A stretch of DNA of 64,000 nucleotides from Balneicella halophila (GCF_003096835.1 NZ_QENZ01000004.1:372001-436000), one strand, 5' to 3'; shown: positions 19,584 through 29,463, counted from the first letter of the stretch. The notes: generated by a model not told the origin, from the letters alone. Program-made: numbers and translations.

Positions 19584-20477
19584 ATGATAAAGGCAAAAGA
19601 TTTAAAAGGAACGGGAGTTGCGGTGGTTACTCCGTTTACTAAGAATAAAGAGGTTGATTTTGACGCATTGAAGCGAATTGTAAACTATTTAATTGACGGC
19701 GGTGTTGATTATTTGGTCGCTTTGGGAACAACGGCCGAGACAGCGACATTAACTACTGAAGAGCAGAAGGCGATTGCTGATTGTGTTTTTAAAGAAACAG
19801 CAGGACGCGTACCTTTAGTGATAGGAGCAGGAGGAAATAATACCCAAGCAGTAATTAATACGATAGAGCAAAACGAATGGATACAACAATATGACTCTTT
19901 ATTGATAGCCACTCCTTTTTATAATAAACCCAATCAAGAAGGACTGTATCAGCATTATAAAGCAATTGTCCAAAGTACTTCTTTACCGATAGTACTTTAT
20001 AACGTTCCGGGGCGTACCGGAGTTAATATGTCTGCAGAAACGAGCTTGAAATTAGCCAATGATTTTCAGAATATTATCGCAATCAAAGAAGCATCCGGAA
20101 ATCTAATTCAAATCAACAGAATTATCAATCAAAAGCCAAACCATTTTGAAGTTATATCAGGTGATGATGGTTTAACACTGCCAATGATAGCCATAGGAGC
20201 TATAGGAGTTATTTCAGTTTTGGCAAATGCACTACCAAAGGAAATGAGCCGATTGGTAAATGCTGCTCTTACTGGAGATTATGTGCAAGCTCAAAAAATG
20301 CAGAAAGTCTTATTTGAAATTTCTCAGAAAATATTTGCAGAAGGAAATCCAACAGGAATAAAAGTGTTAATGGAACAGAAAGGTTTAATTAAAAATGGTT
20401 TACGTTTACCTTTGCTTCCTGCCTCTGCCACATTAGAAAATGAATTATCCAGATGTTTTCTAGATTTAGAATCTTAA
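19584..20477 (+). CDS. dapA: 4-hydroxy-tetrahydrodipicolinate synthase
   Basis: DapA condenses pyruvate with aspartate semialdehyde in the lysine/diaminopimelate pathway. The 297-residue TIM barrel carries GTTAETATL (48-56), the proton-relay tyrosine in LYNVPGRTGVN (Tyr139) and the Schiff-base lysine in AIKEASGN (Lys168). It lies 55 bases after the permease in the ligA-permease-dapA order and complements lysC at 1727. No separate consensus promoter was found in the short gap, so it may belong to the ligA unit. Confidence 0.95.
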   Translation: MIKAKDLKGTGVAVVTPFTKNKEVDFDALKRIVNYLIDGGVDYLVALGTTAETATLTTEEQKAIADCVFKETAGRVPLVIGAGGNNTQAVINTIEQNEWIQQYDSLLIATPFYNKPNQEGLYQHYKAIVQSTSLPIVLYNVPGRTGVNMSAETSLKLANDFQNIIAIKEASGNLIQINRIINQKPNHFEVISGDDGLTLPMIAIGAIGVISVLANALPKEMSRLVNAALTGDYVQAQKMQKVLFEISQKIFAEGNPTGIKVLMEQKGLIKNGLRLPLLPASATLENELSRCFLDLES

Positions 20478-20641
20478 AATAGATTCAGTTTAGATAAGAT
20501 GCTTAATAGTGTTACAACTTATTAATTCAAAGTCAGTTACATGATTAGTGGAGTTTCGTACAATTTAAGTTATATTAATCAGTATATGATTTTATGTTTT
20601 ACAGCATAAGTCTATTGTAGCCTATATATTTTTTCAATAGG

Positions 20642-20649
20642 TAAATTTG
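20642..20649 (+). promoter_or_regulatory. Promoter -7 element TAAATTTG for the nrf operon
   Basis: TAAATTTG lies 40 bases before the nrfH ATG, in a 212-base gap without genes. A TTG at 20615-20617 could be part of the -33 element. I could not assign an oxygen- or nitrite-responsive operator. Confidence 0.5.
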
Positions 20650-20689
20650 ATTTCATACTCATAGATATAATTATTAAGAGCAGAAATTG

Positions 20690-21295
20690 ATGAAGCTTAA
20701 AAAGAAGATAGACAGGATACTTCCCACAAAACGTTCAAAAGTTTTAGGTATTGTATTGGCAGGAGTTGTTTTTGGTTTGGCAGTCTACCTAATGTATGCT
20801 TCAAAATTTACCAGTTATTTATCGGATGACCCGAAGGCATGTGTTAATTGTCATGTGATGGGACCATTTTACGCTACTTGGAATCATAGTTCACACGCTA
20901 GAGTGGCAACTTGTAATGATTGTCATGTTCCTCACAATAATGTTTTTAATAAGTATTTCTTTAAAGCAAAAGACGGCTTACGCCATACAGCAGTTTTTAC
21001 ATTGAGGTTAGAACCACAAGTAATGCAAGCGATACCTGCAAGTTCTGAGGTTATAATGAATAATTGTATCCGTTGTCACACGCAATTAAATCAGGAAGCT
21101 GTAAAGACGGGTCGCGTAACATACTCTGAGGTTACATGTGGCAAAGGAAAAGCATGTTGGGATTGCCATACAGAGGTACCTCATAGAGGAAAAAATAGTT
21201 TATCCTCAACACCACATGCTATAGTGCCTTATCCTGAAGGGATAGTGCCAGAATGGTTGAAGAAGAGGATGAAAAGTAATAAAACAGGAGTTTAA
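20690..21295 (+). CDS. nrfH: Cytochrome c nitrite reductase small subunit NrfH
   Basis: NrfH is a membrane-anchored tetrahaem quinol dehydrogenase of the NapC/NirT family that passes electrons to NrfA. The 201-residue protein has one N-terminal membrane anchor (about 17-37) and four CxxCH haem sites: CVNCH (51-55), CNDCH, CIRCH and CWDCH. VPHRGKNSLSSTPHA near the end is typical of NrfH. ATG 20690 is used; a TTG directly before it gives the same protein plus one residue. nrfA follows after 35 bases. Confidence 0.96.
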   Translation: MKLKKKIDRILPTKRSKVLGIVLAGVVFGLAVYLMYASKFTSYLSDDPKACVNCHVMGPFYATWNHSSHARVATCNDCHVPHNNVFNKYFFKAKDGLRHTAVFTLRLEPQVMQAIPASSEVIMNNCIRCHTQLNQEAVKTGRVTYSEVTCGKGKACWDCHTEVPHRGKNSLSSTPHAIVPYPEGIVPEWLKKRMKSNKTGV

Positions 21296-21330
21296 AGAAT
21301 ATTGAAAATATAAAATAAAAAATAGCATCT

Positions 21331-22815
21331 ATGAAAACGGGATTAAAATCATGGCAAGGTTGGTTATTATTCATTGGAGTAATGGCTTTAGTTTTTGTCT
21401 TATTAATGTTAGCTGCATCTGTTAATGAGCGACATGCTGAGGTTATAAGTATTTATAATAATAAAAAGGTTGACATCGAGAAGGGAGAGGCGCGCAACGA
21501 AATTTTTGAAGACAACTATCCTAGAGAATATGAAACTTGGGCTGCAACAATTGAAACTGATTTTGAATCAGAGTTTAATGGCAACCAGAGAAAAGATGTA
21601 TTAGCAGAGCGTCCAAATATGGTCATCTTGTGGGCTGGTTATGGTTTTTCGAAAGAATATAATACACCTCGCGGACACATGCATGCTATTGAAGATATGA
21701 GAGAAATTCTTCGTGTAGGTGCTCCTATGGGAGATGGTCCTGAACCAATGCCATCTACATGTTGGGCATGTAAAAGTCCTGACGTGCCTAGAATGATGGA
21801 GTCTATTGGCGTAGAGGAGTTTTACGGTCAGAGGTGGTCTGATCTTGGACCAGAAATTGTAAACCCCATTGGTTGTTCAGATTGCCATGATGCTGAAACA
21901 ATGAATTTACAAATCACTCGTCCTGCTTTGATTGAAGCTTTTGCTAGACAAGGTAAGGATATTACCAAAGCAACTTTGCAAGAAATGCGCACTTTGGTAT
22001 GTGCACAATGTCATGTTGAATATTACTTTAAAGGCGAAGGCAATTACCTTACCTTCCCTTGGGATAAAGGATTTAAGATGGAAGACATTGAAGCTTATTA
22101 TGATGAAGCTGAGTTTGCTGACTATACCCATAAATTGAGTAAAGCAAAAATTATCAAAGCTCAACACCCGGGTTATGAGACTTGGCAAATGGGTATTCAC
22201 GGACAGCGTGGCGTTTCTTGTGCAGATTGTCACATGCCGTATAAGAGTGAAGGTGGTATTAAGTTTAGTGATCACCACATACAAAGTCCTTTAGCAATGA
22301 TTGATAGAACTTGTCAAACTTGCCACAGAGAGAGTGAAGAAACACTTCGTAATAATGTGTATGAGCGTCAAAGAAAAGCTAATGAAACCCGTACTGCCCT
22401 TGAAAGAGAGTTGGCAAAAGCTCATTTAGAAGCTGAGTTTGCATGGAAGAAAGGAGCTAGCGAATCACAAATGCAAGAAACTTTAAAGCTGTTGAGACAA
22501 GCACAATGGCGTTGGGATTTTGGTGTGGCATCACATGGAGCATCTTTCCATGCACCGCAAGAAATGCAACGTATTTTAGCTAGTGGATTAGAAAAATCGC
22601 TTCAAGCTAGATTGGCAGTGTCAAAAGTATTAGCGAAACTCGGTTATACTGACGAAGTACCATTGCCAGACGTTTCTACTAAAGACAAAGCGCAGAGATA
22701 TATCGGACTAGATCCTGAAAAAATGAAGAAAAATAAAGAGAAGTTTTTAAATACAGTTGTCCCAGAGTGGATAAAAGAAGCTAAGGAAAATGGTCGCTTA
22801 GTTTCTGCAAAATAA
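21331..22815 (+). CDS. nrfA: Ammonia-forming cytochrome c nitrite reductase NrfA
   Basis: NrfA reduces nitrite to ammonium by six electrons in the periplasm, allowing nitrite respiration or detoxification. The 494-residue protein has an N-terminal membrane/signal segment (11-30) and five haem sites. The catalytic one has lysine in place of histidine, CWACK (144-148). The others are CSDCH (182-186), CAQCH (224-228), CADCH and CQTCH. HGASFHAPQE near the C-terminus supplies further haem ligation. With NrfH it forms the quinol-linked nitrite reductase. Confidence 0.97.
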   Translation: MKTGLKSWQGWLLFIGVMALVFVLLMLAASVNERHAEVISIYNNKKVDIEKGEARNEIFEDNYPREYETWAATIETDFESEFNGNQRKDVLAERPNMVILWAGYGFSKEYNTPRGHMHAIEDMREILRVGAPMGDGPEPMPSTCWACKSPDVPRMMESIGVEEFYGQRWSDLGPEIVNPIGCSDCHDAETMNLQITRPALIEAFARQGKDITKATLQEMRTLVCAQCHVEYYFKGEGNYLTFPWDKGFKMEDIEAYYDEAEFADYTHKLSKAKIIKAQHPGYETWQMGIHGQRGVSCADCHMPYKSEGGIKFSDHHIQSPLAMIDRTCQTCHRESEETLRNNVYERQRKANETRTALERELAKAHLEAEFAWKKGASESQMQETLKLLRQAQWRWDFGVASHGASFHAPQEMQRILASGLEKSLQARLAVSKVLAKLGYTDEVPLPDVSTKDKAQRYIGLDPEKMKKNKEKFLNTVVPEWIKEAKENGRLVSAK

Positions 22816-22830
22816 TATACCATCTCGTAT

Positions 22831-24075
22831 ATGTGGAAATATCCCTGGAAATATGCTGAAGGTATTGTAATCTGCATCGGTTTATTTGTAACCGGTGCAG
22901 TTTTACAATTTACCATAGGTCCGATTGTCTTAGAATATCTTAAATACCCTTTAAATTTAATTTTTGGGATTATTTATTGCGTTATCTTAGTTGCATTCTA
23001 TTTTCTAAGTAAACATAATAAATACATTTTTTGGTTTTCAAAATCAGAAGCTGCGATTACAAGCATTGTTTCTTTACTAATACTTGTAATTATTATGGGG
23101 TTTACCCGACAGGAAGTCATAATGCCTATCGATGGTCATCCTCATAAAAATATAGGTGATTGGAATTTGGGTTTTCACCAGATGACACGTTCATGGATTT
23201 TCGCCTTATTATTCTTGTACTTCCTAAATATTCTTGGGTTAGCAACTATTAGAAGATTAGCTTCTTTCAAATGGAAAGATTTTACCTTCGCAATGAACCA
23301 TTTAGGACTATTTATCGCATTGTTAGCTGGAGTGCTAGGAAGTGCGGATATGCAACGTCTTCGTATGCAAACTCAATTGGGACAACCGGAATGGAGAGCA
23401 ACCACAGATGATGGACAAATGGTGGAACTTCCTATAGCCATAGAATTACAATCATTTACAATAGAACAATATCCTCCTAAACTTCTTGTCATTTCAAATG
23501 AAACAGGAGAAGCATTACCCAAAAAACAACCTCATAATTTATTAGTAGAAGAGACACCAATCAAAGGAAAGCTGTTAGATTGGGAGATTGAAGTTACAGA
23601 GTTTCTTCCAATGGCTGCCTCAGTGATAACTCAAGATACAGTAAAGTATGTAAACTTTGAGACACATGGTGCTACCTCTGCAGTATATGTAAAAGCTAAA
23701 AAAGATGAACAGGTAAAGGAAGGATGGGTGAGTGCAGGAAATCATATGTTTCCCCACAGAGCACTTACATTGAATGATGAATTCAGCGTAGTGATGCCCG
23801 AGCGAGAGCCTAAAAAATATGCTTCGGGAGTGAATGTTTATGTAAAAGATGGTGAAGACATCCAAACCACGATTGAAGTAAATAAGCCTTTAGAGGTTGA
23901 AGGTTGGAAAATTTACCAATTAAGCTATGATGAGGTGATGGGACGGTGGAGTAATATCAGTATTTTTGAATTGGTAAGAGACCCTTGGTTACCTTATGTA
24001 TATCTTGGGATAATCATGATGCTTATTGGGTCAGTAGGACTATTTTTAGTAGCTAAAAGAAAGGACAATAAATAA
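22831..24075 (+). CDS. resB: Cytochrome c biogenesis protein ResB (Ccs1/CcsB)
   Basis: A 414-residue membrane protein with about four to five helices and a large extracytoplasmic domain (about 190-385) before the last helix. This is the ResB architecture of system II cytochrome c maturation. The NHLGLFIALLAGVLGSADMQ region and the KIYQLSYDEVMGRWS stretch near the final helix are typical. ResB works with CcsA to carry haem and attach it to CxxCH sites such as those of NrfH and NrfA just upstream. The stop codon overlaps the start of ccsA by one base (TAATG). Confidence 0.85.
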   Translation: MWKYPWKYAEGIVICIGLFVTGAVLQFTIGPIVLEYLKYPLNLIFGIIYCVILVAFYFLSKHNKYIFWFSKSEAAITSIVSLLILVIIMGFTRQEVIMPIDGHPHKNIGDWNLGFHQMTRSWIFALLFLYFLNILGLATIRRLASFKWKDFTFAMNHLGLFIALLAGVLGSADMQRLRMQTQLGQPEWRATTDDGQMVELPIAIELQSFTIEQYPPKLLVISNETGEALPKKQPHNLLVEETPIKGKLLDWEIEVTEFLPMAASVITQDTVKYVNFETHGATSAVYVKAKKDEQVKEGWVSAGNHMFPHRALTLNDEFSVVMPEREPKKYASGVNVYVKDGEDIQTTIEVNKPLEVEGWKIYQLSYDEVMGRWSNISIFELVRDPWLPYVYLGIIMMLIGSVGLFLVAKRKDNK

Positions 24076-24875
24076 TGACGATTACTTGGGAACATTTCAT
24101 ATATTTTGCGATTCCTTCCATTATCTTATGGGCTTTGGGAGCATTTTTTGCCTATAAAAAATCAGGAAGAGTACCGTCTATACTTTTGACTATATTAGGC
24201 TTGCTAGTTTTCTTTGCTTTTATAGCTGCATTTTGGCAGTCTTTGGAGCGACCTCCACTTAGAACAATGGGAGAAACACGCTTATGGTATTCTTTCTTTC
24301 TGCCTATTGCAGGTTTGATAACATATATTCGTTGGCGTTATCCATGGATATTAACATTTAGTACCATATTAGCCACAGTATTTATATTTGTAAATATCTT
24401 AAAACCTGAGATTCACAATAAAACTTTAATGCCGGCCTTACAAAGTCCATGGTTCGCACCACATGTAATTGTGTATATGTTCTCTTATGCAATGTTAGGA
24501 GCAGGAGCTTTGGTGAGTTTGTATTTTTTGCTTTTTGGCAGAAAGCAGAAAATAGAGACTAAAATCATGGATTTGATTGATAATTTTATTTACGTTGGGC
24601 TAGCCTTCCTCACAATAGGAATGTTATTCGGAGCTCTCTGGGCTAAGGAAGCTTGGGGACACTATTGGAGTTGGGATCCTAAGGAGACTTGGGCAGCTGC
24701 CACTTGGATGGGGTATTTAGTTTATGTTCATTATCGGAATCATAAACCTTTAAGATATAAAAATGCTCTTTGTGTAGTTGTTTTCGGATTTTTGTTGTTA
24801 CAAATAACTTGGTTTGGCGTAAATTATTTACCTTCAGCCCAAGGTTTAAGTATTCATACCTATAGCGCAGAATAA
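24075..24875 (+). CDS. ccsA: Cytochrome c biogenesis protein CcsA (haem-handling WWD domain)
   Basis: A 266-residue membrane protein with about eight helices. It contains the tryptophan-rich WWD motif WGHYWSWDPKETWA (about 199-212) that presents haem at the outer face of the membrane. Histidines in APHVIVYMFSYA and in the C-terminal SIHTYS are probable haem ligands. With ResB it forms the system II cytochrome c synthetase. Translational coupling is expected because its ATG overlaps the resB stop. Co-location with nrfHA suggests this pair is dedicated, at least in part, to the nitrite reductase, including its CWACK haem. Confidence 0.9.
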   Translation: MTITWEHFIYFAIPSIILWALGAFFAYKKSGRVPSILLTILGLLVFFAFIAAFWQSLERPPLRTMGETRLWYSFFLPIAGLITYIRWRYPWILTFSTILATVFIFVNILKPEIHNKTLMPALQSPWFAPHVIVYMFSYAMLGAGALVSLYFLLFGRKQKIETKIMDLIDNFIYVGLAFLTIGMLFGALWAKEAWGHYWSWDPKETWAAATWMGYLVYVHYRNHKPLRYKNALCVVVFGFLLLQITWFGVNYLPSAQGLSIHTYSAE

Positions 24876-24903
24876 TTATTAAGAAAATCTAATTCAGATT
24901 ATT

Positions 24904-26193
24904 ATGAAAAAAAATTATGTAATGATACTTGTGATGATATTCTCAAGTATGAGTCTTTGGGCACAAAATGATGGAAGTAAGCTAACACTGGATTTGCAAT
25001 TGCGCTCACGTGGTGAGCTAAGAGAAGGAGCTTTAGTTCCTAAGACAGAAGATGAGTTGCCTGGTGCATTTATTAATAATAGAACTCGATTGAATCTGGG
25101 CTATGTTAAGGATTTTTTAGAGGTAGGCTTGTCTGTTCAGCACGTAGGTGTTTGGGGAGATGATAAACAGGTTCATAAAGATGCTGACTTTGGAGTTCAT
25201 GAAGCTTGGGCAAAGATGACTTTTGGCGAGGGTTTTTTCGTAAAGTTGGGGCGTCAAGTAATTAGTTATGATGATCAACGTATTTTAGGTGCTCTAGACT
25301 GGCACGTTGCAGGACGTCATCATGATGCGGTAAAACTTGGCTATGAAAATGCGAAGCATAAATTGCATTTTATTGCAGCATTTAATCAAAACAAAGAAAA
25401 TGTTCATGGCAACTACTATGATTCATCTATAGGACAACCCTATAAATCTATGCAAACATTATGGTACAATGTTAGCATCAATCCATCGGTAAATATGTCC
25501 TTTTTATTTATGAACCTCGGAGCACAAAAAATTGATTACGGATTAGGTCTCCCAAAGAAGGTACAATATATGCAAACAGCGGGTAGTCATATGAAATTTG
25601 GTGTACTTCCACAGTTACAAGCCACAGTTTCTGGATACTATCAGTTCGGAAAGACCGCATCAGAACAAGATGTATCCGCGTATATGCTCTCGGGAATACT
25701 TAACTATAAGTTTTCAAATAATATTAGTGCAAAATTAGGTACAGATTACCTAAGTGGACAGGATGAGAGTGAGGAATTGACAGCTTTCAATCCTTTATAC
25801 GGTACACATCATAAATTTTATGGATTTATGGATTATTTTTTTGTAAGTCCTTTTGCAGACGGCTACAAACCCGGTTTATGGGATACCTACATTGGGGTCA
25901 ATACAATGTTAGTTCCAAAAGTCAGCTTGGGTTTAACATATCACTATTTCCAAATGGCTACAGATACTTATAATAGAAATGATAACAATATGAGTTATCT
26001 TGATAAAGATTTAGGTTCTGAGATTGACTTAAATGCTAAATGGAATATTCATAAAGACATAACACTAACTGGAGGATTCTCTTTTGCACTATTATCAGAC
26101 TCTATGGATGTTGTAAAAGGAGGAGATTCTGACGAATTTCAATATTGGACGTGGTTGTCTCTAAATATTTCACCAAGGTTATTTACACGATAA
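24904..26193 (+). CDS. Outer-membrane beta-barrel protein, alginate-export/porin-like, of the nrf operon
   Basis: A 429-residue secreted barrel. The signal peptide ends near SLWAQ (about residue 20). The body has alternating amphipathic strands with LRSRGELREGA, NRTRLNLGYV and FVKLGRQVISYDDQRILG, as in the alginate-export (AlgE-like) domain family, and ends in an aromatic-rich strand. It lies 28 bases after ccsA and is followed by a strong terminator, so it is the last gene of nrfHA-resB-ccsA. A role in letting nitrite or ammonium across the outer membrane is inference from position only. Confidence 0.7.
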   Translation: MKKNYVMILVMIFSSMSLWAQNDGSKLTLDLQLRSRGELREGALVPKTEDELPGAFINNRTRLNLGYVKDFLEVGLSVQHVGVWGDDKQVHKDADFGVHEAWAKMTFGEGFFVKLGRQVISYDDQRILGALDWHVAGRHHDAVKLGYENAKHKLHFIAAFNQNKENVHGNYYDSSIGQPYKSMQTLWYNVSINPSVNMSFLFMNLGAQKIDYGLGLPKKVQYMQTAGSHMKFGVLPQLQATVSGYYQFGKTASEQDVSAYMLSGILNYKFSNNISAKLGTDYLSGQDESEELTAFNPLYGTHHKFYGFMDYFFVSPFADGYKPGLWDTYIGVNTMLVPKVSLGLTYHYFQMATDTYNRNDNNMSYLDKDLGSEIDLNAKWNIHKDITLTGGFSFALLSDSMDVVKGGDSDEFQYWTWLSLNISPRLFTR

Positions 26194-26216
26194 TTTAATG
26201 ATATTCCTATGATATT

Positions 26217-26254
26217 AAGAATCCTCTTTTCATTCTAGAAAAGAGGATTCTTTT
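26217..26254. terminator. Bidirectional terminator between the nrf and sugar operons
   Basis: AAGAATCCTCTTTT (26217-26230) pairs with AAAAGAGGATTCTT (26239-26252), a 14-bp stem with A and T tracts at its ends. It serves both convergent operons. Confidence 0.88.
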
Positions 26255-26272
26255 AGTTTTTCCTATATCAAA

Positions 26273-27691
26273 CTACCACCATAATTCAAATTGCAACCCA
26301 AACATTAAACCTGAAGTTCTCGATGCTAAATATTCAGAGGATGATGCTATACTACCTTTCAATTCATTAGACCAGTGTGCGTAGGCAATGTAAGGTCGGA
26401 CTACCGGCATTGAGTAAAAACCTTTTTTTAGTGAAAACTCAGGAGTGAAAGCGAGCTTAGTCATATTTCCTTGAACACCTGCAGATTTGTTATTTATATA
26501 TTCATAAGACAACTCTCCGGTAAGTCTGAAATATTTATTAATGTAAACCATTGGTCTTGCCCCGATACCTATCCAATCCATTGTATGACCAGCATCAGTT
26601 TTTTGGAAATTTTGCAATTGCTGATTATAGACCTTCGGAGCGGTTCCAAAATCTTTATGAATAGCAACGAGTGTAGCATTGAAAGCAAAGTTTTCCTTAT
26701 CATCATAAAGAAAACTATGGTTAAGTTCTAATGTATAGGCATCATCTAAGTCATATATAACTATTTTGTCATTATTAGGATTTTCTATAATCGATTCTCC
26801 TGTAGCATGATCTTTAAAAATATTAGCACCTTTTTTATAAAGTAATGCTGTAGTATGTGAAATATTGTTTTTCGTATAATCTAACCATGAAATGGCACCG
26901 TAACCGTGTTTGGTGTCATAACCTAAGTCTTCGTTCTCAGTTCGTACAGAGTAGTTTAGTGCGAAGTTGACAAAATAGTTTTGTGCTATAGGAATCTTGA
27001 CCCATCTTATGTCTGCTAAATAGTTTATAAGTTCATCTTCTTTTTCATTTTTAAAAGATTTTACATCATCACGCTCGAGTCTCCAAACTCCCCATTTTAT
27101 ATCTTGTCCTCCCTTCTCTGATCCAGATAATAATTGCTCCATGCCAAATCCAATACCTGTTTGTCCTTGGTTAAGCCAGTGTCTGTCAATCATATAAAGA
27201 GTGTGTCGGTCATAAAAACGCTTCCCAATCCAGATGATTTCATTTCTGTTTAGGAGATTGTGAAATCTAATATTCAATTTTTCCCACTCATTAAGATTAC
27301 TGCTACTTTCATCATTAAAAGATTCATAATACGAAGTCATCCACCGAACCTCAATTGATTTATCTTTTTCGTCGTTGAGAAAATGTTTGTAGCGAAATTC
27401 TAATTCTCCATAAGTATCGGGTTGATTGCCAAGACTAAATTTACTTGGAGCATCCGGCATTTGCAACGAAACTTGAGTATTACCTTCTTTATCTTTAGCA
27501 AAACCACTGCGTATATATCCCGTAATTTTTAACTCACCGTCATTGGATTTTACGATGGTTTGAGAAAAAACGTATTGAGAAGTAAGAGTTAAAAATAATA
27601 ATGTTAGTGTGATTGGTAGTTTTGCTAATGAAGACTTAGAAAATTTGTGAGAGTCTGTATCTCTGAGAAATTTGGATATATTCTTTTTCAT
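26273..27691 (-). CDS. LamB-type maltoporin family outer-membrane sugar porin
   Basis: A 472-residue outer-membrane protein. The N-terminus has a long basic region and then a hydrophobic signal segment ending near FSQ (about residue 44). Recognisable LamB blocks are ITGYIRSGF, KFSLGNQPDTYGELE, IWIGKRFYDRH with MIDRHW, and a final strand ending FGLQFELWW, compared with FGAQMEIWW in E. coli LamB. It should form a trimeric channel for sugars. It is the last gene of the regulator-galK-symporter operon, after a 101-base gap with a small inverted repeat. A LamB porin is unusual for this phylum, which mostly uses SusCD for sugar uptake. Confidence 0.85.
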   Translation of the reverse strand: MKKNISKFLRDTDSHKFSKSSLAKLPITLTLLFLTLTSQYVFSQTIVKSNDGELKITGYIRSGFAKDKEGNTQVSLQMPDAPSKFSLGNQPDTYGELEFRYKHFLNDEKDKSIEVRWMTSYYESFNDESSSNLNEWEKLNIRFHNLLNRNEIIWIGKRFYDRHTLYMIDRHWLNQGQTGIGFGMEQLLSGSEKGGQDIKWGVWRLERDDVKSFKNEKEDELINYLADIRWVKIPIAQNYFVNFALNYSVRTENEDLGYDTKHGYGAISWLDYTKNNISHTTALLYKKGANIFKDHATGESIIENPNNDKIVIYDLDDAYTLELNHSFLYDDKENFAFNATLVAIHKDFGTAPKVYNQQLQNFQKTDAGHTMDWIGIGARPMVYINKYFRLTGELSYEYINNKSAGVQGNMTKLAFTPEFSLKKGFYSMPVVRPYIAYAHWSNELKGSIASSSEYLASRTSGLMFGLQFELWW

Positions 27692-27716
27692 TTTTTATTA
27701 ATAACTTTTATTCCCA

Positions 27717-27740
27717 TCAGACAGTTAAAAGACCGTCTGA
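27717..27740. repeat. Inverted repeat between the symporter and porin genes
   Basis: TCAGAC (27717-27722) and GTCTGA (27735-27740) form a short hairpin in the 101-base gap. No T-run follows on the minus strand, so it is not a clear terminator. It could affect mRNA processing or relative porin expression. Confidence 0.35.
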
Positions 27741-27792
27741 CAGGAATTAATAATTGATCTGTTTTTTATTATTGATGATTGTAAATTTCTTA

Positions 27793-29460
27793 TTACCAAA
27801 ACATTGCATAAAGGAATGCTAATAGTATGATGATTATAAATGATGCAATATTGAAGTTCTTTCCTGTTTCAAAAGTTTTATTGTTGATGATTATTGCTTT
27901 AGGACTTGCTTTTCCTTTTCCATCATAATTACTGATAATAGCAATGATTATCATAGAAAGTATCCATGTTATCATCATCTGGTGCATCCATGGTAGCGTA
28001 GGGAATAACCACGCCATATCACCTATAACCCAATTATTAGGACCGATTTTGAAATAAAAAGCAATGAATGCAGAAAGGATAATTCCCCATATAGCACCTT
28101 TGTTGGTCGCTTTTTTATAAAATAATCCCATAATAAATACTGCTAAAATACCAGGACTTACTAGGCCTGTGTACTCTTGAATGTATTGGAACATTTGATC
28201 AATATTTCCAAGCATGGGAGCTATCAAAACAGCAATGATTAGTGAAATGGTTGCAGATATTCGGCCAACTTTCACTAATGAACTTTGCGAAGCACTCTTA
28301 TTAAAATTTTGCTTGTAAATATCCATTGTGAATATTGTTGCTGTAGAATTTAACATAGATGCAAGTGATGAAACAATAGCTGCTGCTAAGGCTGCTACCA
28401 CTAATCCTTTCAAGCCTGTAGGGACAAAAGTGCTAATCAACCAAGGGTATGCATTATCATTATTCAATCCACCACCTGCTTTGGAAAAAGCAGTTTGTAC
28501 GCCGTCTATTATTGCAGTTCCTTCTCCACCTTGGTACAAGACATAGGCAACAATACCTGGAACTACAACGATTAGCGGGATTATCATCTTTAAAAAAGCA
28601 GCAAACACAATTCCTCTTTGTGATTCCTTTAAAGATTTAGCAGCCAAAGTTCTTTGAATAATGTATTGGTTAAATCCCCAATAATATAAGTTGGCTACCC
28701 ATAAACCACCAACTAATACTGCAATACCCGGCAAGTTCATATATTCCGGATTAGACTTGTCCAGAATCATGTGAAAATGGTCTGGAGCTTGTTCATAAAT
28801 GTGCTGAAGTCCTGCAAAGAAACCTCCTTCTGGTGTTACACTACTTAATGCAATAAAAGTTGTAATTAATCCTCCGACAACCAGTAATGCCACTTGTATA
28901 ACATCAGTCCAGGCGACTGCCGAGAGTCCTCCCCATAGAGAGTAGGCGGCGGCAAATAGTGCCAAGCAGATAATGGCTGTCATAGTATCTACGCCAAGTA
29001 CTACGTTTAGAGCTTTACCTCCAAGAAATAAAACGCTGGTAAGGTTTACGAAGATGAATAAAGCCACCCAGAATATTGCTAGTATAGATTTCAGATGAGT
29101 ACTGTATCTTTTCTCAATAAATTCTGGAATTGTATAAAGACCTTTTTCTATAAAAACAGGCAGGAAATATTTACCCACTATAATTAAAGTCAGTGCGGCC
29201 ATCCATTCGTATGAAGCTATTGCTAACCCCATAGCAAAGCCTGAGCCCGACATTCCTATAAACTGTTCCGCGGAAATGTTTGCAGCTATTAAAGACGCTC
29301 CAATAGCCCACCATGGTAGCGATTTACTTGCCAGAAAATAATCATTAGCATCTTTTTTATGACCTTTTTTATCACGTGACACCCAAAGTCCGACACCTAC
29401 GATAATCAGAGCATATACTCCAAAAATGATGTAATCTAAAGTTTCAAAAGAATTTCCCAT
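27793..29460 (-). CDS. Sodium/sugar symporter of the SSS family, vSGLT-like (galactose uptake)
   Basis: A 555-residue LeuT-fold transporter with about 14 helices. It is strikingly similar, as I recall that sequence, to the structurally characterised Na+/galactose transporter vSGLT of Vibrio. Shared blocks include VGVGLWVSRDKKG, SLIAANISAEQFIGMSGSG, VANLYYWGFNQYIIQRTLAA, AAAIVSSLASMLNSTATIF and IQEYTGLVSPGILAVF. It should import galactose or a related hexose with Na+ across the inner membrane. The neighbouring galactokinase gene (3-base gap) supports galactose as the substrate. A mid-protein insertion relative to vSGLT is minor. Confidence 0.93.
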   Translation of the reverse strand: MGNSFETLDYIIFGVYALIIVGVGLWVSRDKKGHKKDANDYFLASKSLPWWAIGASLIAANISAEQFIGMSGSGFAMGLAIASYEWMAALTLIIVGKYFLPVFIEKGLYTIPEFIEKRYSTHLKSILAIFWVALFIFVNLTSVLFLGGKALNVVLGVDTMTAIICLALFAAAYSLWGGLSAVAWTDVIQVALLVVGGLITTFIALSSVTPEGGFFAGLQHIYEQAPDHFHMILDKSNPEYMNLPGIAVLVGGLWVANLYYWGFNQYIIQRTLAAKSLKESQRGIVFAAFLKMIIPLIVVVPGIVAYVLYQGGEGTAIIDGVQTAFSKAGGGLNNDNAYPWLISTFVPTGLKGLVVAALAAAIVSSLASMLNSTATIFTMDIYKQNFNKSASQSSLVKVGRISATISLIIAVLIAPMLGNIDQMFQYIQEYTGLVSPGILAVFIMGLFYKKATNKGAIWGIILSAFIAFYFKIGPNNWVIGDMAWLFPTLPWMHQMMITWILSMIIIAIISNYDGKGKASPKAIIINNKTFETGKNFNIASFIIIILLAFLYAMFW

Positions 29461-29463
29461 ATC

